From Erysipelotrichia bacterium (GTDB lineage: Bacteria > Bacillota_I > Bacilli_A > Erysipelotrichales > Erysipelotrichaceae): a stretch of 64,000 nucleotides of DNA. Positions 16,811-25,188 of the stretch are shown piece by piece. Where the stretch lies: positions 1 through 64,000 of the forward strand of contig JAAYOQ010000024.1 in the NCBI GenBank assembly GCA_012520255.1, written 5' to 3'. The position numbers were made by a program, and so were the translations under genes. The notes under the pieces were generated by a model. It worked only from the letters and a program-made list of their open reading frames with translations. It did not search any database and was not told the DNA's origin. Position 1 is the stretch's first letter. Every line of letters starts with the position of its first letter.

Positions 16811-17353
16811 ATGAAATACTTAATTGCAGCTGATCTTCACGGATCATACTATTATGGACAATTAATAATTAAAAAATTTCAACAGCACCAGGCTGATAAA
16901 ATTATTCTTCTAGGGGATATTTTATACCATGGTCCTCGAAATGATTTGCCAAAAGGTCACGATCCAAAAAGTTTAGCCACTTTATTAAATACGCATAAAG
17001 ATAAAATTATTGCCGTTCAAGGTAATTGTGATGCAGAAATCGACCAGATGGTTTTAGATTTTCCTATCTTAGCTCAATATTTTATCATTGAAATAAACAA
17101 AAGGAATATCTTTTTTACTCATGGCCATACTTTCAATAGCGATAATCTGCCTCCACTTAATAAAGAAGACATTTTGGTACACGGTCATACTCACATCCAA
17201 AAAAATCTGAAATATGACACCCATACTTATCTAAATCCGGGAAGCATTGCCTTGCCAAAAGAAAACAGTGTCAATGGTTATATGATTTTAGATGATAATA
17301 TCTTTAAGTGGTATGATGAAGATGATAACTTAATTGACAGTTTAACGGTATAG
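16811..17353 (+). CDS. yfcE: YfcE-family metallophosphoesterase
   Basis: 180 residues of the small calcineurin-like phosphodiesterase family (YfcE/MJ0936). The metal-binding blocks are in order: DLHGS (7-12), GDILYHG, GNCD, THGHT and HGHTH, then LNPGS. The physiological substrate is unknown; model phosphodiesters are hydrolysed in vitro by relatives. AAGGAG precedes the ATG at 16811. An open frame extends upstream into the tRNA but is not a plausible start. Confidence 0.9.
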   Translation: MKYLIAADLHGSYYYGQLIIKKFQQHQADKIILLGDILYHGPRNDLPKGHDPKSLATLLNTHKDKIIAVQGNCDAEIDQMVLDFPILAQYFIIEINKRNIFFTHGHTFNSDNLPPLNKEDILVHGHTHIQKNLKYDTHTYLNPGSIALPKENSVNGYMILDDNIFKWYDEDDNLIDSLTV

Positions 17354-17376
17354 CTGAAAACTATGTCGTTTTTTTA

Positions 17377-17405
17377 TAAAAAAAACTCCAGCATCTGCTA
17401 AAGTT
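17377..17405 (-). terminator. Terminator after rpsO
   Basis: Read leftward, AACTTTAGCA pairs with TGCTGGAGTT (two G-U pairs), followed by eight T. It is located 11 nt past the rpsO stop codon. Confidence 0.75.
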
Positions 17406-17415
17406 CTTTTTAAAA

Positions 17416-17682
17416 CTATTTACGTAAGCCTAAACGTTCGATCAATGTTCTATAACGATTGATATCGGTTTCGCGCAAATACTTTAGTAAATTACGTCTT
17501 CTACCAATCATTTTCATTAATCCACGATATGAATGATAATCTTTTTTATGTTCTTTTAAATGTTCAGTTAAACGATTAATTCTAACTGTTAAAATCGCAA
17601 CTTGAACTTCTGGAGAACCAGTATCCCCTTCATAACGTGCAAAATCTTTAATAACCTGTTGTTTTTGTTCTTTTGTAATCAC
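17416..17682 (-). CDS. rpsO: 30S ribosomal protein S15
   Basis: 88 residues, standard length. Typical S15 features are visible: [15 protein letters not shown] near the N-terminus and the [25 protein letters not shown] block that binds 16S rRNA helices 20-22. The start is GTG (17680-17682), supported by AGGAGG 9 nt upstream. It appears monocistronic, with a structured leader upstream. Confidence 0.97.
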   Translation of the reverse strand: MITKEQKQQVIKDFARYEGDTGSPEVQVAILTVRINRLTEHLKEHKKDYHSYRGLMKMIGRRRNLLKYLRETDINRYRTLIERLGLRK

Positions 17683-17713
17683 TTTTTATTTCCTCCTGAC
17701 AAAACAAAGTCCC

Positions 17714-17768
17714 ATCCAAGCCGAGTAATAAGATGAGGAATCTATAAAACACAGCTTGACGGCTTATA
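17714..17768 (-). promoter_or_regulatory. Candidate rpsO leader RNA
   Basis: In the leader, AAGCCG and CGGCTT (17760-17765 and 17718-17723) form a closing stem around a 36-nt interior; GGATGGGAC follows the stem. Known Firmicute rpsO leaders bind S15 and repress translation. Whether this one carries the S15 site is inference from position and the stem only. Confidence 0.4.
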
Positions 17769-17781
17769 AATAATAACATTA

Positions 17782-18867
17782 TCAAATCATAAAATCAACT
17801 AGAATATCATTTAAAACAAATATTCCTTTATTAGTTGTTTTCAAAAAACCATTTTTGACCTCTAATAAACCTCTATTAATATTTTTTTCAATTGCTGAAT
17901 GATGTTTTTCTAAAATATTGCAATCAAATCTTTCATCAAATTCTTTAATATTTATGCCTTCATTCATTCTTAAATTCATCATTATTGCTTCAAAAATAAC
18001 ATCTTCATCTGATAATCTGGTCGTTGTTGCAACATATCGATCATTTAAATAAGCCACAAAATTAGTAGTATTATCTACTCTGATATTTTTAATTTTCGAA
18101 CTGACACTTAAACCTACACCCTTATAATCTTCATATTTCCAATATAGTTTATTGTGTTCAGACTGGTATTTTCCAATAGCAAAGTTGCTTGTTTCATACT
18201 GCTTATAGCCATGCTGATTTAAGTACTCAACAATACACTGATACATAATAAAACAGGTTTCCTCATCTAACTTTTTATATTTCTGAACACCAAATAATGT
18301 TTTAGGATATATTTCCAGATCATAAATTGAAATATGGGTAATATCAAGTCTAACCGCTTTTTGTAAATCAGTAAGTACATTAGTTAAGCTTTGAGTTTTA
18401 AATCCAAAAATCAAATCAATTGAACGATTATTTATCTGTACTTCATCAAGATATTTTAATGTGTTCATTACATCTTCATTAGTATGTTTTCTTCCCATAT
18501 GAAGAAGAAGACCTTCATTAAAACTTTGAACACCAATGGAAACTCTATTTATTCCATATTTTTTAATCAGCTGCGCTTTTGCACTGGTAAAACTTTCAGG
18601 ATTTATTTCTATGGTATACTCTTCTTCAACCCTAAATCCTGACAGCATTTTTAAAAGTCTTTCCAGCTGCTTTTCATTTAACGAGGTTGGAGTTCCTCCA
18701 CCAATATAAACGGTATAAAAACTGTCTTGTTTTATTTCAGACAGTTCTTTTTCTAAATGAGTTAAATATTTATCAGCTAAAGACGACGAATATTTGCTTC
18801 TGGCAAAATCGCAATAACCGCAAATACTATTACAAAATGGAATATGAACATATAAGCCTTTAATCAT
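17782..18867 (-). CDS. hemW: HemW-like radical SAM protein
   Basis: 361 residues. Radical SAM cluster CNSICGYCDF (CxxxCxxC) near residues 12-19, then the SAM-binding YIGGGTPTSLN block and NPES. The Cys after the third cluster residue is absent, as in HemW heme chaperones and unlike true HemN coproporphyrinogen dehydrogenase. The C-terminal HemN-type domain is present. It overlaps the MazG-like gene by 8 nt, in an operon with lepA; lepA-hemW linkage is common in Firmicutes. Confidence 0.9.
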   Translation of the reverse strand: MIKGLYVHIPFCNSICGYCDFARSKYSSSLADKYLTHLEKELSEIKQDSFYTVYIGGGTPTSLNEKQLERLLKMLSGFRVEEEYTIEINPESFTSAKAQLIKKYGINRVSIGVQSFNEGLLLHMGRKHTNEDVMNTLKYLDEVQINNRSIDLIFGFKTQSLTNVLTDLQKAVRLDITHISIYDLEIYPKTLFGVQKYKKLDEETCFIMYQCIVEYLNQHGYKQYETSNFAIGKYQSEHNKLYWKYEDYKGVGLSVSSKIKNIRVDNTTNFVAYLNDRYVATTTRLSDEDVIFEAIMMNLRMNEGINIKEFDERFDCNILEKHHSAIEKNINRGLLEVKNGFLKTTNKGIFVLNDILVDFMI

Positions 18868-19147
18868 TTTTTATTAAGTACCTCTTATATACTTCATCAA
18901 TTTTATCTTTTAGAAGCTCTTTAACATCCCAGTTATTATCAATTGCGATTGATAATGCATACATCAAAACATCTGCTAACTCACTTTTAATTCTCTCTTC
19001 TTTAAAATCATTATCATCCCACTGAATAGTTTCTAACAGTTCAGCAGCTTCGACTGAAACAGACTTTATAAGTATTGGTAAAGTATCAGTTTTATCCCAC
19101 CCGCATTCTACTCTCATCTTCTGGATTAAATCTAAAACTTCTTTCAT
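18860..19147 (-). CDS. MazG-like nucleotide pyrophosphohydrolase
   Basis: 95 residues, all alpha, with the magnesium-binding motif of the MazG/dUTPase-like superfamily: VEAAELLE followed about 28 residues later by ELADVLMYAL (ExxE ... ExxD). Most similar in layout to the small RS21-C6/dCTPase-type house-cleaning enzymes. It lies exactly between lepA and hemW, with overlaps of 1 nt and 8 nt, so the three are translationally coupled. Confidence 0.88.
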   Translation of the reverse strand: MKEVLDLIQKMRVECGWDKTDTLPILIKSVSVEAAELLETIQWDDNDFKEERIKSELADVLMYALSIAIDNNWDVKELLKDKIDEVYKRYLIKND

Positions 19148-20955
19148 TATCTGATCTCCTGGTCCATTGACAGCAGCGCCATAAATGCCTCTTGTGGTAT
19201 TTCAACTTCACCGACATATTTCATTCTCTTTTTACCTTCTTTTTGTTTTTCTAAAAGTTTCTTTTTACGTGATATATCACCACCATAACATTTAGCTAGA
19301 ACATTTTTACGATAGGCTTTGATATTGGTTCTAGCTATTACTCTGCCACCAATAGCTGCCTGAATTGGAATTTCAAACAATTGTGAAGGAATCAGTTCTT
19401 TTAATCTTCGGGTTATATTGCTGCCTCTCTGATAAGCAAAATCACTATGCACAATACTGGCTAGAGCATCTATCACTTCGCCATTAATCAGGATATCCAT
19501 TCTTTGCAGTCTAGATGAACGATATTCAATCAGCTCATAATCAAGCGATGCATATCCCCTGGTAGCTGATTTTAATCTGTCAAAGAAATCAAAGACAATC
19601 TCTGATAAAGGTAATTCATAGACAATCATGACTCTTTTTTCGTCCAAATAAATGATATCTTTATAGACTCCTCTTTTATTCTGACATAATTCCATTATTG
19701 GTCCAATATAGTCTGTTGGAGACATAATTTTGGCACTAACAAATGGTTCAGAAATCTTTTCAACATATTGACTTGCCGGTACTAAAGCTGGATTATCAAT
19801 CTTTAACAGTTCTCCATTGGTTAATTCAACTTCATAAATGACACTTGGTGCTGTGGCAATCAAGTCTAGATTATATTCTCTTTCCAGTCTTTCCTGCACA
19901 ACATCCATATGTAATAAGCCTAAAAACCCACATCTGAAACCAAAGCCTAAAGCTTGAGATGTTTCAGCTTCAAATATTAATGAAGCATCATTTAACTGAA
20001 GCTTTTCTAAAGCTTCTCTCAAGTCGTTATATCGACCATTATCAGTCGGATAAAAACCACAATAAACCATCGGTAAAAGCTGCTGATAGCCCGGTAAAGG
20101 CTCTTTACATGGATTATCAACGGTAGTGATGGTATCACCTACTCTGACATCCTTTACCGATTTAATGGAAGCAGCTACCCATCCGACTTCACCACACTGC
20201 AGAAACTGCTTATTTATTTCTTTTGGAGTTCTGATACCTACTTCAGTAACCAGATATTTATTACCGTTACTCATAAACTTTATATTATCGCCAACTTTTA
20301 AGGTCCCGTTTTTTATTCTCACTGCGGCAATTACACCACGATAAGTGTCATAGTAACTATCAAAAATCAAAGCTTGAAGTGGAGCGTTTGGGTCTCCACT
20401 TGGAGAAGGAATATTTTTGACTATACTTTCCAGGACATCTTTAATATTTATACCTGTCTTGGCGCTTATTAATGGAGCATCAGTAGTATCCAGTCCGATA
20501 TCATTTTCAATTTCTTCTTTAACATAATCAATCATTGCTCCCGGCAAATCAATTTTATTGATAACCGGGATTACTTCCAGATTATTATCTATCGCCAGAT
20601 AAACATTAGCTAAGGTTTGTGCTTCAACTCCCTGAGAAGCATCCACAACTAAAATAGCACCTTCACAAGCTGCTAAAGATCTGCTTACTTCATAAGTAAA
20701 GTCTACATGCCCTGGAGTATCTATCAGATGGAATAAATATCTATTTCCATCATCAGCATCATAATTCAAAGATACCGCATTTAATTTTATAGTGATGCCT
20801 CTTTCTCTTTCTAAATCTAAGTCATCCAGTAGCTGACTAACCATATCTCTCTGTTCAACGGTTTTTGTCATCTCCAGGATTCTATCAGCTAATGTAGATT
20901 TACCATGATCAATATGAGCTATAATTGAAAAATTCCTAATATACTTTTGATCCAT
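19147..20955 (-). CDS. lepA: Elongation factor 4 (LepA)
   Basis: Ribosomal GTPase that back-translocates or resolves stalled ribosomes. 602 residues. GTPase motifs: AHIDHGKST (G1), GITI (G2), DTPGHVDF (G3) and NKIDLPGA (G4). EF-G-like domains follow, and the LepA-specific C-terminal domain ends in a lysine-rich region with [21 protein letters not shown]. It begins the lepA-mazG-like-hemW operon; AAAGGT precedes the ATG. Confidence 0.97.
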   Translation of the reverse strand: MDQKYIRNFSIIAHIDHGKSTLADRILEMTKTVEQRDMVSQLLDDLDLERERGITIKLNAVSLNYDADDGNRYLFHLIDTPGHVDFTYEVSRSLAACEGAILVVDASQGVEAQTLANVYLAIDNNLEVIPVINKIDLPGAMIDYVKEEIENDIGLDTTDAPLISAKTGINIKDVLESIVKNIPSPSGDPNAPLQALIFDSYYDTYRGVIAAVRIKNGTLKVGDNIKFMSNGNKYLVTEVGIRTPKEINKQFLQCGEVGWVAASIKSVKDVRVGDTITTVDNPCKEPLPGYQQLLPMVYCGFYPTDNGRYNDLREALEKLQLNDASLIFEAETSQALGFGFRCGFLGLLHMDVVQERLEREYNLDLIATAPSVIYEVELTNGELLKIDNPALVPASQYVEKISEPFVSAKIMSPTDYIGPIMELCQNKRGVYKDIIYLDEKRVMIVYELPLSEIVFDFFDRLKSATRGYASLDYELIEYRSSRLQRMDILINGEVIDALASIVHSDFAYQRGSNITRRLKELIPSQLFEIPIQAAIGGRVIARTNIKAYRKNVLAKCYGGDISRKKKLLEKQKEGKKRMKYVGEVEIPQEAFMALLSMDQEIR

Positions 20956-20959
20956 TTTT

Positions 20960-21427
20960 TTACCTTTTTTCCATTTTGTTTTTAACTCTTTTTGTTAAAC
21001 CTGCCAATAATATACTAATTATAATGGCAACTGATTTATATAATAAAGATGTTAACATAATATTTATTCCAAATAAATAAATATCGACCGCAACCTGCAA
21101 AATTAATACCGTGATTCCAACTATCAGTATTGTTATGTTATAGTTTTTCTTTTTATTAGTCAGATATACCATTAAATATCCTTCAACAGCTCTGATAATA
21201 AAATTAAACGCACAATAATGTTTATGCCCCAATAAGATATCTGACAAAGCAACTGGAATGGCTGCTACCAGCATCCCATAAGAAGGTTCACTGACAAAAA
21301 GAAAACTCATAATAGCATAGTCAGCTAAAGATAAATAGCCCAGATTACCAATATTTATGTTGACAATGTAAGTAAACATAAATATCAGCATCATCGAAAT
21401 TAGTGCTTTAAAAAATTTTTTTAACAC
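20960..21427 (-). CDS. ECF transporter S component-like membrane protein
   Basis: 155 residues with about five membrane helices. The pattern [19 protein letters not shown] followed by [18 protein letters not shown] and a [12 protein letters not shown] helix matches vitamin-binding S components of energy-coupling factor transporters. The substrate cannot be told; no energising module (EcfA/EcfT) is in the window. It overlaps the end of fmt by 7 nt and lies 4 nt upstream of lepA. Confidence 0.7.
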   Translation of the reverse strand: MLKKFFKALISMMLIFMFTYIVNINIGNLGYLSLADYAIMSFLFVSEPSYGMLVAAIPVALSDILLGHKHYCAFNFIIRAVEGYLMVYLTNKKKNYNITILIVGITVLILQVAVDIYLFGINIMLTSLLYKSVAIIISILLAGLTKRVKNKMEKR

Positions 21428-22353
21428 ATTACTTTTCCTTCCCAGTTTCTCGCTACTCCATTTCTTGCAGCAATAGCACTACAGAGTTTTCTTCCCTCAC
21501 ATTGAAGAATTTCAATTAACAGTAACCTGTTATCAATTATTATACCCAATCCTTTGCCTTCAAAAACAATCGTGCCATTTTCTTTTTCATAATAAATATC
21601 AGTAATTCTTACCGTATGTAGTTTGACTTTTTTGGCCTCTACAATTCCATAACAACAAGGATCAGCAGATAATCCTCTTATCTGGTTATAAACCTCCATA
21701 TAGGTTTTAGTCAAATCAATATGTTCTTCTTTAAAACTGATATTGAAACCGTATGTTACTTCTTTTTCATTTTGTCTGATGGGGATATAACTTTGATCAA
21801 TAATTGCCGGCATTGTTTCAATCAATAATGTTGTAGCTATTCCGATTAATTTATCATGTAAAGAAGAATAGGTATCATTTATGTCAATTTCAATTCCTTT
21901 TTGTGAAATAATATCACCAGCATCCATTTTTGAAACCATTTCCATAATTGTAATTCCGGTTTCATTATAACCGTTTATGATACTGCGCTGAATTGGTGCT
22001 CCACCTCTTAATTTTGGCAAAAGCGAAGCATGAACATTTATACATCCAAGTCTGGGCGCTGTTAATAATTGATTTGGTATTAACTGCCCATAGGCACAAG
22101 TAACTATCAGATCAGCGTTTAAAGCTAATATATTTTGAAAGTCATCTTTTATTCTTTTTGGCTGTAGTACTTCTATTCCCATTTCAACAGCATACTGCTT
22201 AACTGGACAGGGCGTAATGATTTGCTTTCTTCCTGTTTTTTTATCCGGTTGAGTCACAACAGCAACAACATTATAGTCATTTTCAACCAGGCATTTTAAT
22301 ATTTCTTTTCCAAAAACAGGAGTACCCATAAAAACAATCTTGATATTATTCAT
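21421..22353 (-). CDS. fmt: Methionyl-tRNA formyltransferase
   Basis: Formylates Met-tRNA(fMet) with 10-formyl-THF. 310 residues. Conserved blocks: FMGTPVFG at the N-terminus, CAYGQLIP and NVHASLLPKLRGGAPIQRSI, which contains the formyl-transfer Asn/His. The C-terminal OB-like domain is present. It leads a leftward series fmt-ECF S-lepA-mazG-like-hemW. No def gene is adjacent. Confidence 0.95.
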   Translation of the reverse strand: MNNIKIVFMGTPVFGKEILKCLVENDYNVVAVVTQPDKKTGRKQIITPCPVKQYAVEMGIEVLQPKRIKDDFQNILALNADLIVTCAYGQLIPNQLLTAPRLGCINVHASLLPKLRGGAPIQRSIINGYNETGITIMEMVSKMDAGDIISQKGIEIDINDTYSSLHDKLIGIATTLLIETMPAIIDQSYIPIRQNEKEVTYGFNISFKEEHIDLTKTYMEVYNQIRGLSADPCCYGIVEAKKVKLHTVRITDIYYEKENGTIVFEGKGLGIIIDNRLLLIEILQCEGRKLCSAIAARNGVARNWEGKVMC

Positions 22354-22520
22354 TTTTTATCACCTTTAATATTATACATTATTTTCAATTTTATTAATAA
22401 TTCAATGATTTATTTTCAAGGATTATCTATTTTCAGTCTTTTTTATACATAAAATAATATGTTTAATTCCTTTTTCTACAATTGATTTATTTTTTGAAAA
22501 TAAAAATTTAAAGATATAGA

Positions 22521-22554
22521 TTGCATTTTACAGTCTAGTTTGGTAAAATAGACT
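22521..22554 (+). promoter_or_regulatory. rpsT promoter with overlapping inverted repeat
   Basis: TTGCAT (22521-22526), 17-nt spacer, extended -10 TGGTAAAAT (TAAAAT 22544-22549). The hexamers AGTCTA (22532-22537) and TAGACT (22549-22554) form an inverted repeat whose 11-nt interior holds most of the -10, so it could be an operator or the start of a leader hairpin. Confidence 0.65.
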
Positions 22555-22579
22555 AGCGTTATGTTTAAGGAGGTAAATT

Positions 22580-22843
22580 ATGCCTAATATTAAGTCAAAA
22601 AGAAAAAGAGTTATTACTAATATTAAAGCTAATGCTGCTAACAAGGCCAAGAAAAGCGCTTTAAAAACAGCTATGAAAAAAGTTTTTACTGCTGTTGCCA
22701 ACAATAATAAAGAAGAAGCAACTGCTGCTTTAAATGTAGCTTTCTCTAAATTAGACAAAGCGGTAGTCAGCGGCATTTATCATAAAAACTATTCTAGACG
22801 TCAAAAAGCACGTTTAGCAAAGGCTGTTAACTCATTAGAATAA
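22580..22843 (+). CDS. rpsT: 30S ribosomal protein S20
   Basis: 87 residues, rich in Lys and Ala, all alpha. Typical S20 blocks: MPNIKSKRKRV, NKAKKSALKTAMKK and the C-terminal SGIYHKNYSRRQKARLAKAVN. AAGGAGG sits 8 nt before the ATG. Own promoter; divergent from fmt. A long open frame on the opposite strand here is only the complement of the Lys/Ala-rich codons. Confidence 0.97.
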   Translation: MPNIKSKRKRVITNIKANAANKAKKSALKTAMKKVFTAVANNNKEEATAALNVAFSKLDKAVVSGIYHKNYSRRQKARLAKAVNSLE

Positions 22844-22886
22844 TACCAGGCTTAATCGCCTTTTATTTTTCTTTATTTTCAATTGA

Positions 22887-22920
22887 GTCAAAAAAAATTC
22901 AGGTAAACCTGATTTTTTTT
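22887..22920. terminator. Bidirectional terminator between rpsT and sdaA
   Basis: AAATTCAGG (22895-22903) pairs with CCTGATTTT (22908-22916); A-tract at left and T-tract at right serve both strands. It ends the long leftward alaS-to-sdaA series. Confidence 0.7.
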
Positions 22921-22923
22921 ACA

Positions 22924-24147
22924 TTAGCAGTCTGAAGGTCCTTCCTTTTTATACATTGGAACAATTTCAGCTAATCCACCTAAAGATGTTTCTCTTAGCT
23001 CCATTGCAATTTTCTGACCGGTATAATTCATTACTTCCACAATCATGTCAAAAGTAACAATATTTTCTCTAATTTCTCCCAAATATTTAGCATAAATCAT
23101 TGAATCTAAACTTCTTAAAACCGCCTGTCCATTTCTTTCAATACATGGAACCTGCACATATCCACCAACTGGATCACAAGTTAAACCTAAATTGTGCTCC
23201 ATAGCAATTTCAGCTGCAAATTCAATTTTTCTGTTTGACAGTCCTTCAACATAACCTGCAAAAGCCGCCGCCATTGAACAGGCTGTTCCAATTTCTGCCT
23301 GACAACCACCAACAGCTCCTGAAATAGTGGCATTTCTTTTAACAATATTGCCAAATATTCCCGCTACAGCTAAAGCGTTAATCAAGATTTCTTTGCTAAT
23401 GCCTTTTTCATAATAATACATCAGCATCGCTGATAAAACCCCACAACTTCCTAAAGTAGGGGCTGTAACAACCATTTCACCACTGGCATTTTGTTCCATT
23501 GCCGCATAGGCATAAGATGAAATTAATAATTTTTCTTTAATATTAGCTTCTTCACAGTCAAAAGCCTTACGATATAATTTTTTCGCTACTCTGACAACTT
23601 TTAATTCACCTGGCAATACTCCGTCTTTTCTTAATCCACCTCTAATAGTTGTGACCATCTGATTTAAAACTTTATGTAAATACGGTTTAATATCTGGCTC
23701 AAAGTGAAATACATACTGGGCAAAATTATAATTATTTATCTCACAAAAATCCATTATTTCCCTAAGATTTTTATGCGGATAAACATTTTTATCAACCAGT
23801 GAAGGCTCTCCTTCTACCTCTATTGCTCCTCCACCGGTAGAATATATTACCATCTCATTGGATAAAACATTTGAGTCAATTGTATGAAAAATCATCGTAT
23901 TGGGGTGATTATGAGCCATTTCACGATTAAACTTGATTAACACTCTCTCTTTACCAAAGACTGATTCAATGACCTTATCAGACATATGCCCTCTTCCGGT
24001 TAAACCTAGCGAACCACAAAGTTCGACAAAATAACATGGATAATCACTATATCTCTGCAAGTATAAAAGGCAGGCATTTCTGACTGCTAAAGTGTGTGAT
24101 GACGATGGACCCGGTCCAATACGATACAATTCTTTTAACGATTCCAT
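22924..24147 (-). CDS. sdaA: L-serine ammonia-lyase, iron-sulfur type, single chain
   Basis: Deaminates L-serine to pyruvate with a [4Fe-4S] cluster. 407 residues: the beta domain comes first (RIGPGPSSSHT near residue 10), then the alpha domain. The three cluster cysteines lie in GGCQAEIG, LTCDPVGG and QVPCIERN. Shorter than E. coli SdaA (454). It starts 2 nt before the end of the upstream holA gene's spacer, so it is probably read from the same transcript. Pyruvate made here could feed the PduL phosphotransacylase route by way of acetyl-CoA (inference). Confidence 0.92.
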   Translation of the reverse strand: MESLKELYRIGPGPSSSHTLAVRNACLLYLQRYSDYPCYFVELCGSLGLTGRGHMSDKVIESVFGKERVLIKFNREMAHNHPNTMIFHTIDSNVLSNEMVIYSTGGGAIEVEGEPSLVDKNVYPHKNLREIMDFCEINNYNFAQYVFHFEPDIKPYLHKVLNQMVTTIRGGLRKDGVLPGELKVVRVAKKLYRKAFDCEEANIKEKLLISSYAYAAMEQNASGEMVVTAPTLGSCGVLSAMLMYYYEKGISKEILINALAVAGIFGNIVKRNATISGAVGGCQAEIGTACSMAAAFAGYVEGLSNRKIEFAAEIAMEHNLGLTCDPVGGYVQVPCIERNGQAVLRSLDSMIYAKYLGEIRENIVTFDMIVEVMNYTGQKIAMELRETSLGGLAEIVPMYKKEGPSDC

Positions 24148-24149
24148 AC

Positions 24150-25160
24150 TTATCCCCTGATTGTTTTAATAATAAACAATTCTAATCCTGTTTGCCCATC
24201 AATGCGACCACTTTTTATATCCTGGTCTAACTGCGATAAATCATTTAATACTTTCAAAATTTCTTTACAGCTTCTATTTTGAATATCTCTTTTTAAATAG
24301 TATAGCCTGCCTGAAGAAATATTAAGCATCGAGGCTATTTCAGTATCACTTTTTCCCAGTTCAATTAACATTAAAACTTGTGTCATCATTCTAAGCGAAG
24401 CACTGATTAAGCCAATCAAACTGAAAACTTCTATCCTGTTAACTGTTAAATCATTCAAAACACTAAGTGCTTTTGACAAATCATTGGAAAATAAAGCATT
24501 AGTTAATTCAAAAGCATTATCTTCCAGCGGCTGGCTGATTAAGTTTTCTATTACTTCAATGGTAATGGTACCAGGGTAAAGTGTTAGCTTATCCAATTCT
24601 CTTTGCCAGTTTTCAAGCGAATTCGGAAGTCTGTTTAACAGCTCTTTCAAAGCTTCTTTATCTATTCTGACGTTATTGTCTTTTAAGTTATCTATAACCT
24701 CTTTTTTGAATTGTTCCTCAGAAAGCAGATCAAACTTTTCATGTATCAGATACGGAGTCAGCATACTTGTAAACTTTCTATTTAAAGTATCCAAAGAATC
24801 AAAAACAATTATCAACGTTGTAGTATCATGTGGATTTTTTAAGTAATCAATCAATTTATCAAACGAAACTTTTTGACGTTGAAAATCTCTATCTTCTCTT
24901 TCCTGATCTCTGATTTTATTTTTTTCATCTTCTTTAGATCTGACAGTTAAAAACTTCGGATTTTCTAAAACAACGACCTTATTATCTGATAAAAAAGGTA
25001 TCATATTACAGTCATCAATAACTTCATCAATGTCAACATCTTCAAAACCGCTGTAGACACTAACAGATAACTGATTGTCTTTGCCGACTAACTTTTCAAT
25101 CAACTGATTTTTTCTCTGTTTTAAATTGAAACTTTCTCTTCCTGTCAATAAATAATTCAT
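24150..25160 (-). CDS. holA: DNA polymerase III delta subunit
   Basis: Clamp-loader subunit that opens the beta clamp. 336 residues. Recognised from the N-terminal YLLTGRESFNLKQR start, the LENPKFL strand, the LENWQRELDKLTLY block and the C-terminal helical domain with GRLYYLKRDI. As expected, delta lacks Walker motifs. It directly follows comEC, the gene order seen in Bacillus (comEC-yqeN). Confidence 0.9.
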   Translation of the reverse strand: MNYLLTGRESFNLKQRKNQLIEKLVGKDNQLSVSVYSGFEDVDIDEVIDDCNMIPFLSDNKVVVLENPKFLTVRSKEDEKNKIRDQEREDRDFQRQKVSFDKLIDYLKNPHDTTTLIIVFDSLDTLNRKFTSMLTPYLIHEKFDLLSEEQFKKEVIDNLKDNNVRIDKEALKELLNRLPNSLENWQRELDKLTLYPGTITIEVIENLISQPLEDNAFELTNALFSNDLSKALSVLNDLTVNRIEVFSLIGLISASLRMMTQVLMLIELGKSDTEIASMLNISSGRLYYLKRDIQNRSCKEILKVLNDLSQLDQDIKSGRIDGQTGLELFIIKTIRG

Positions 25161-25188
25161 AATTTTCTCCGTATTTTATTATAACATA

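Noticed and set aside
22528-22776. Reverse-strand 82-residue hydrophobic frame over rpsT
   Set aside because: It is the complement of Lys/Ala-rich S20 codons; no ribosome site and a perfect S20 gene on the other strand.
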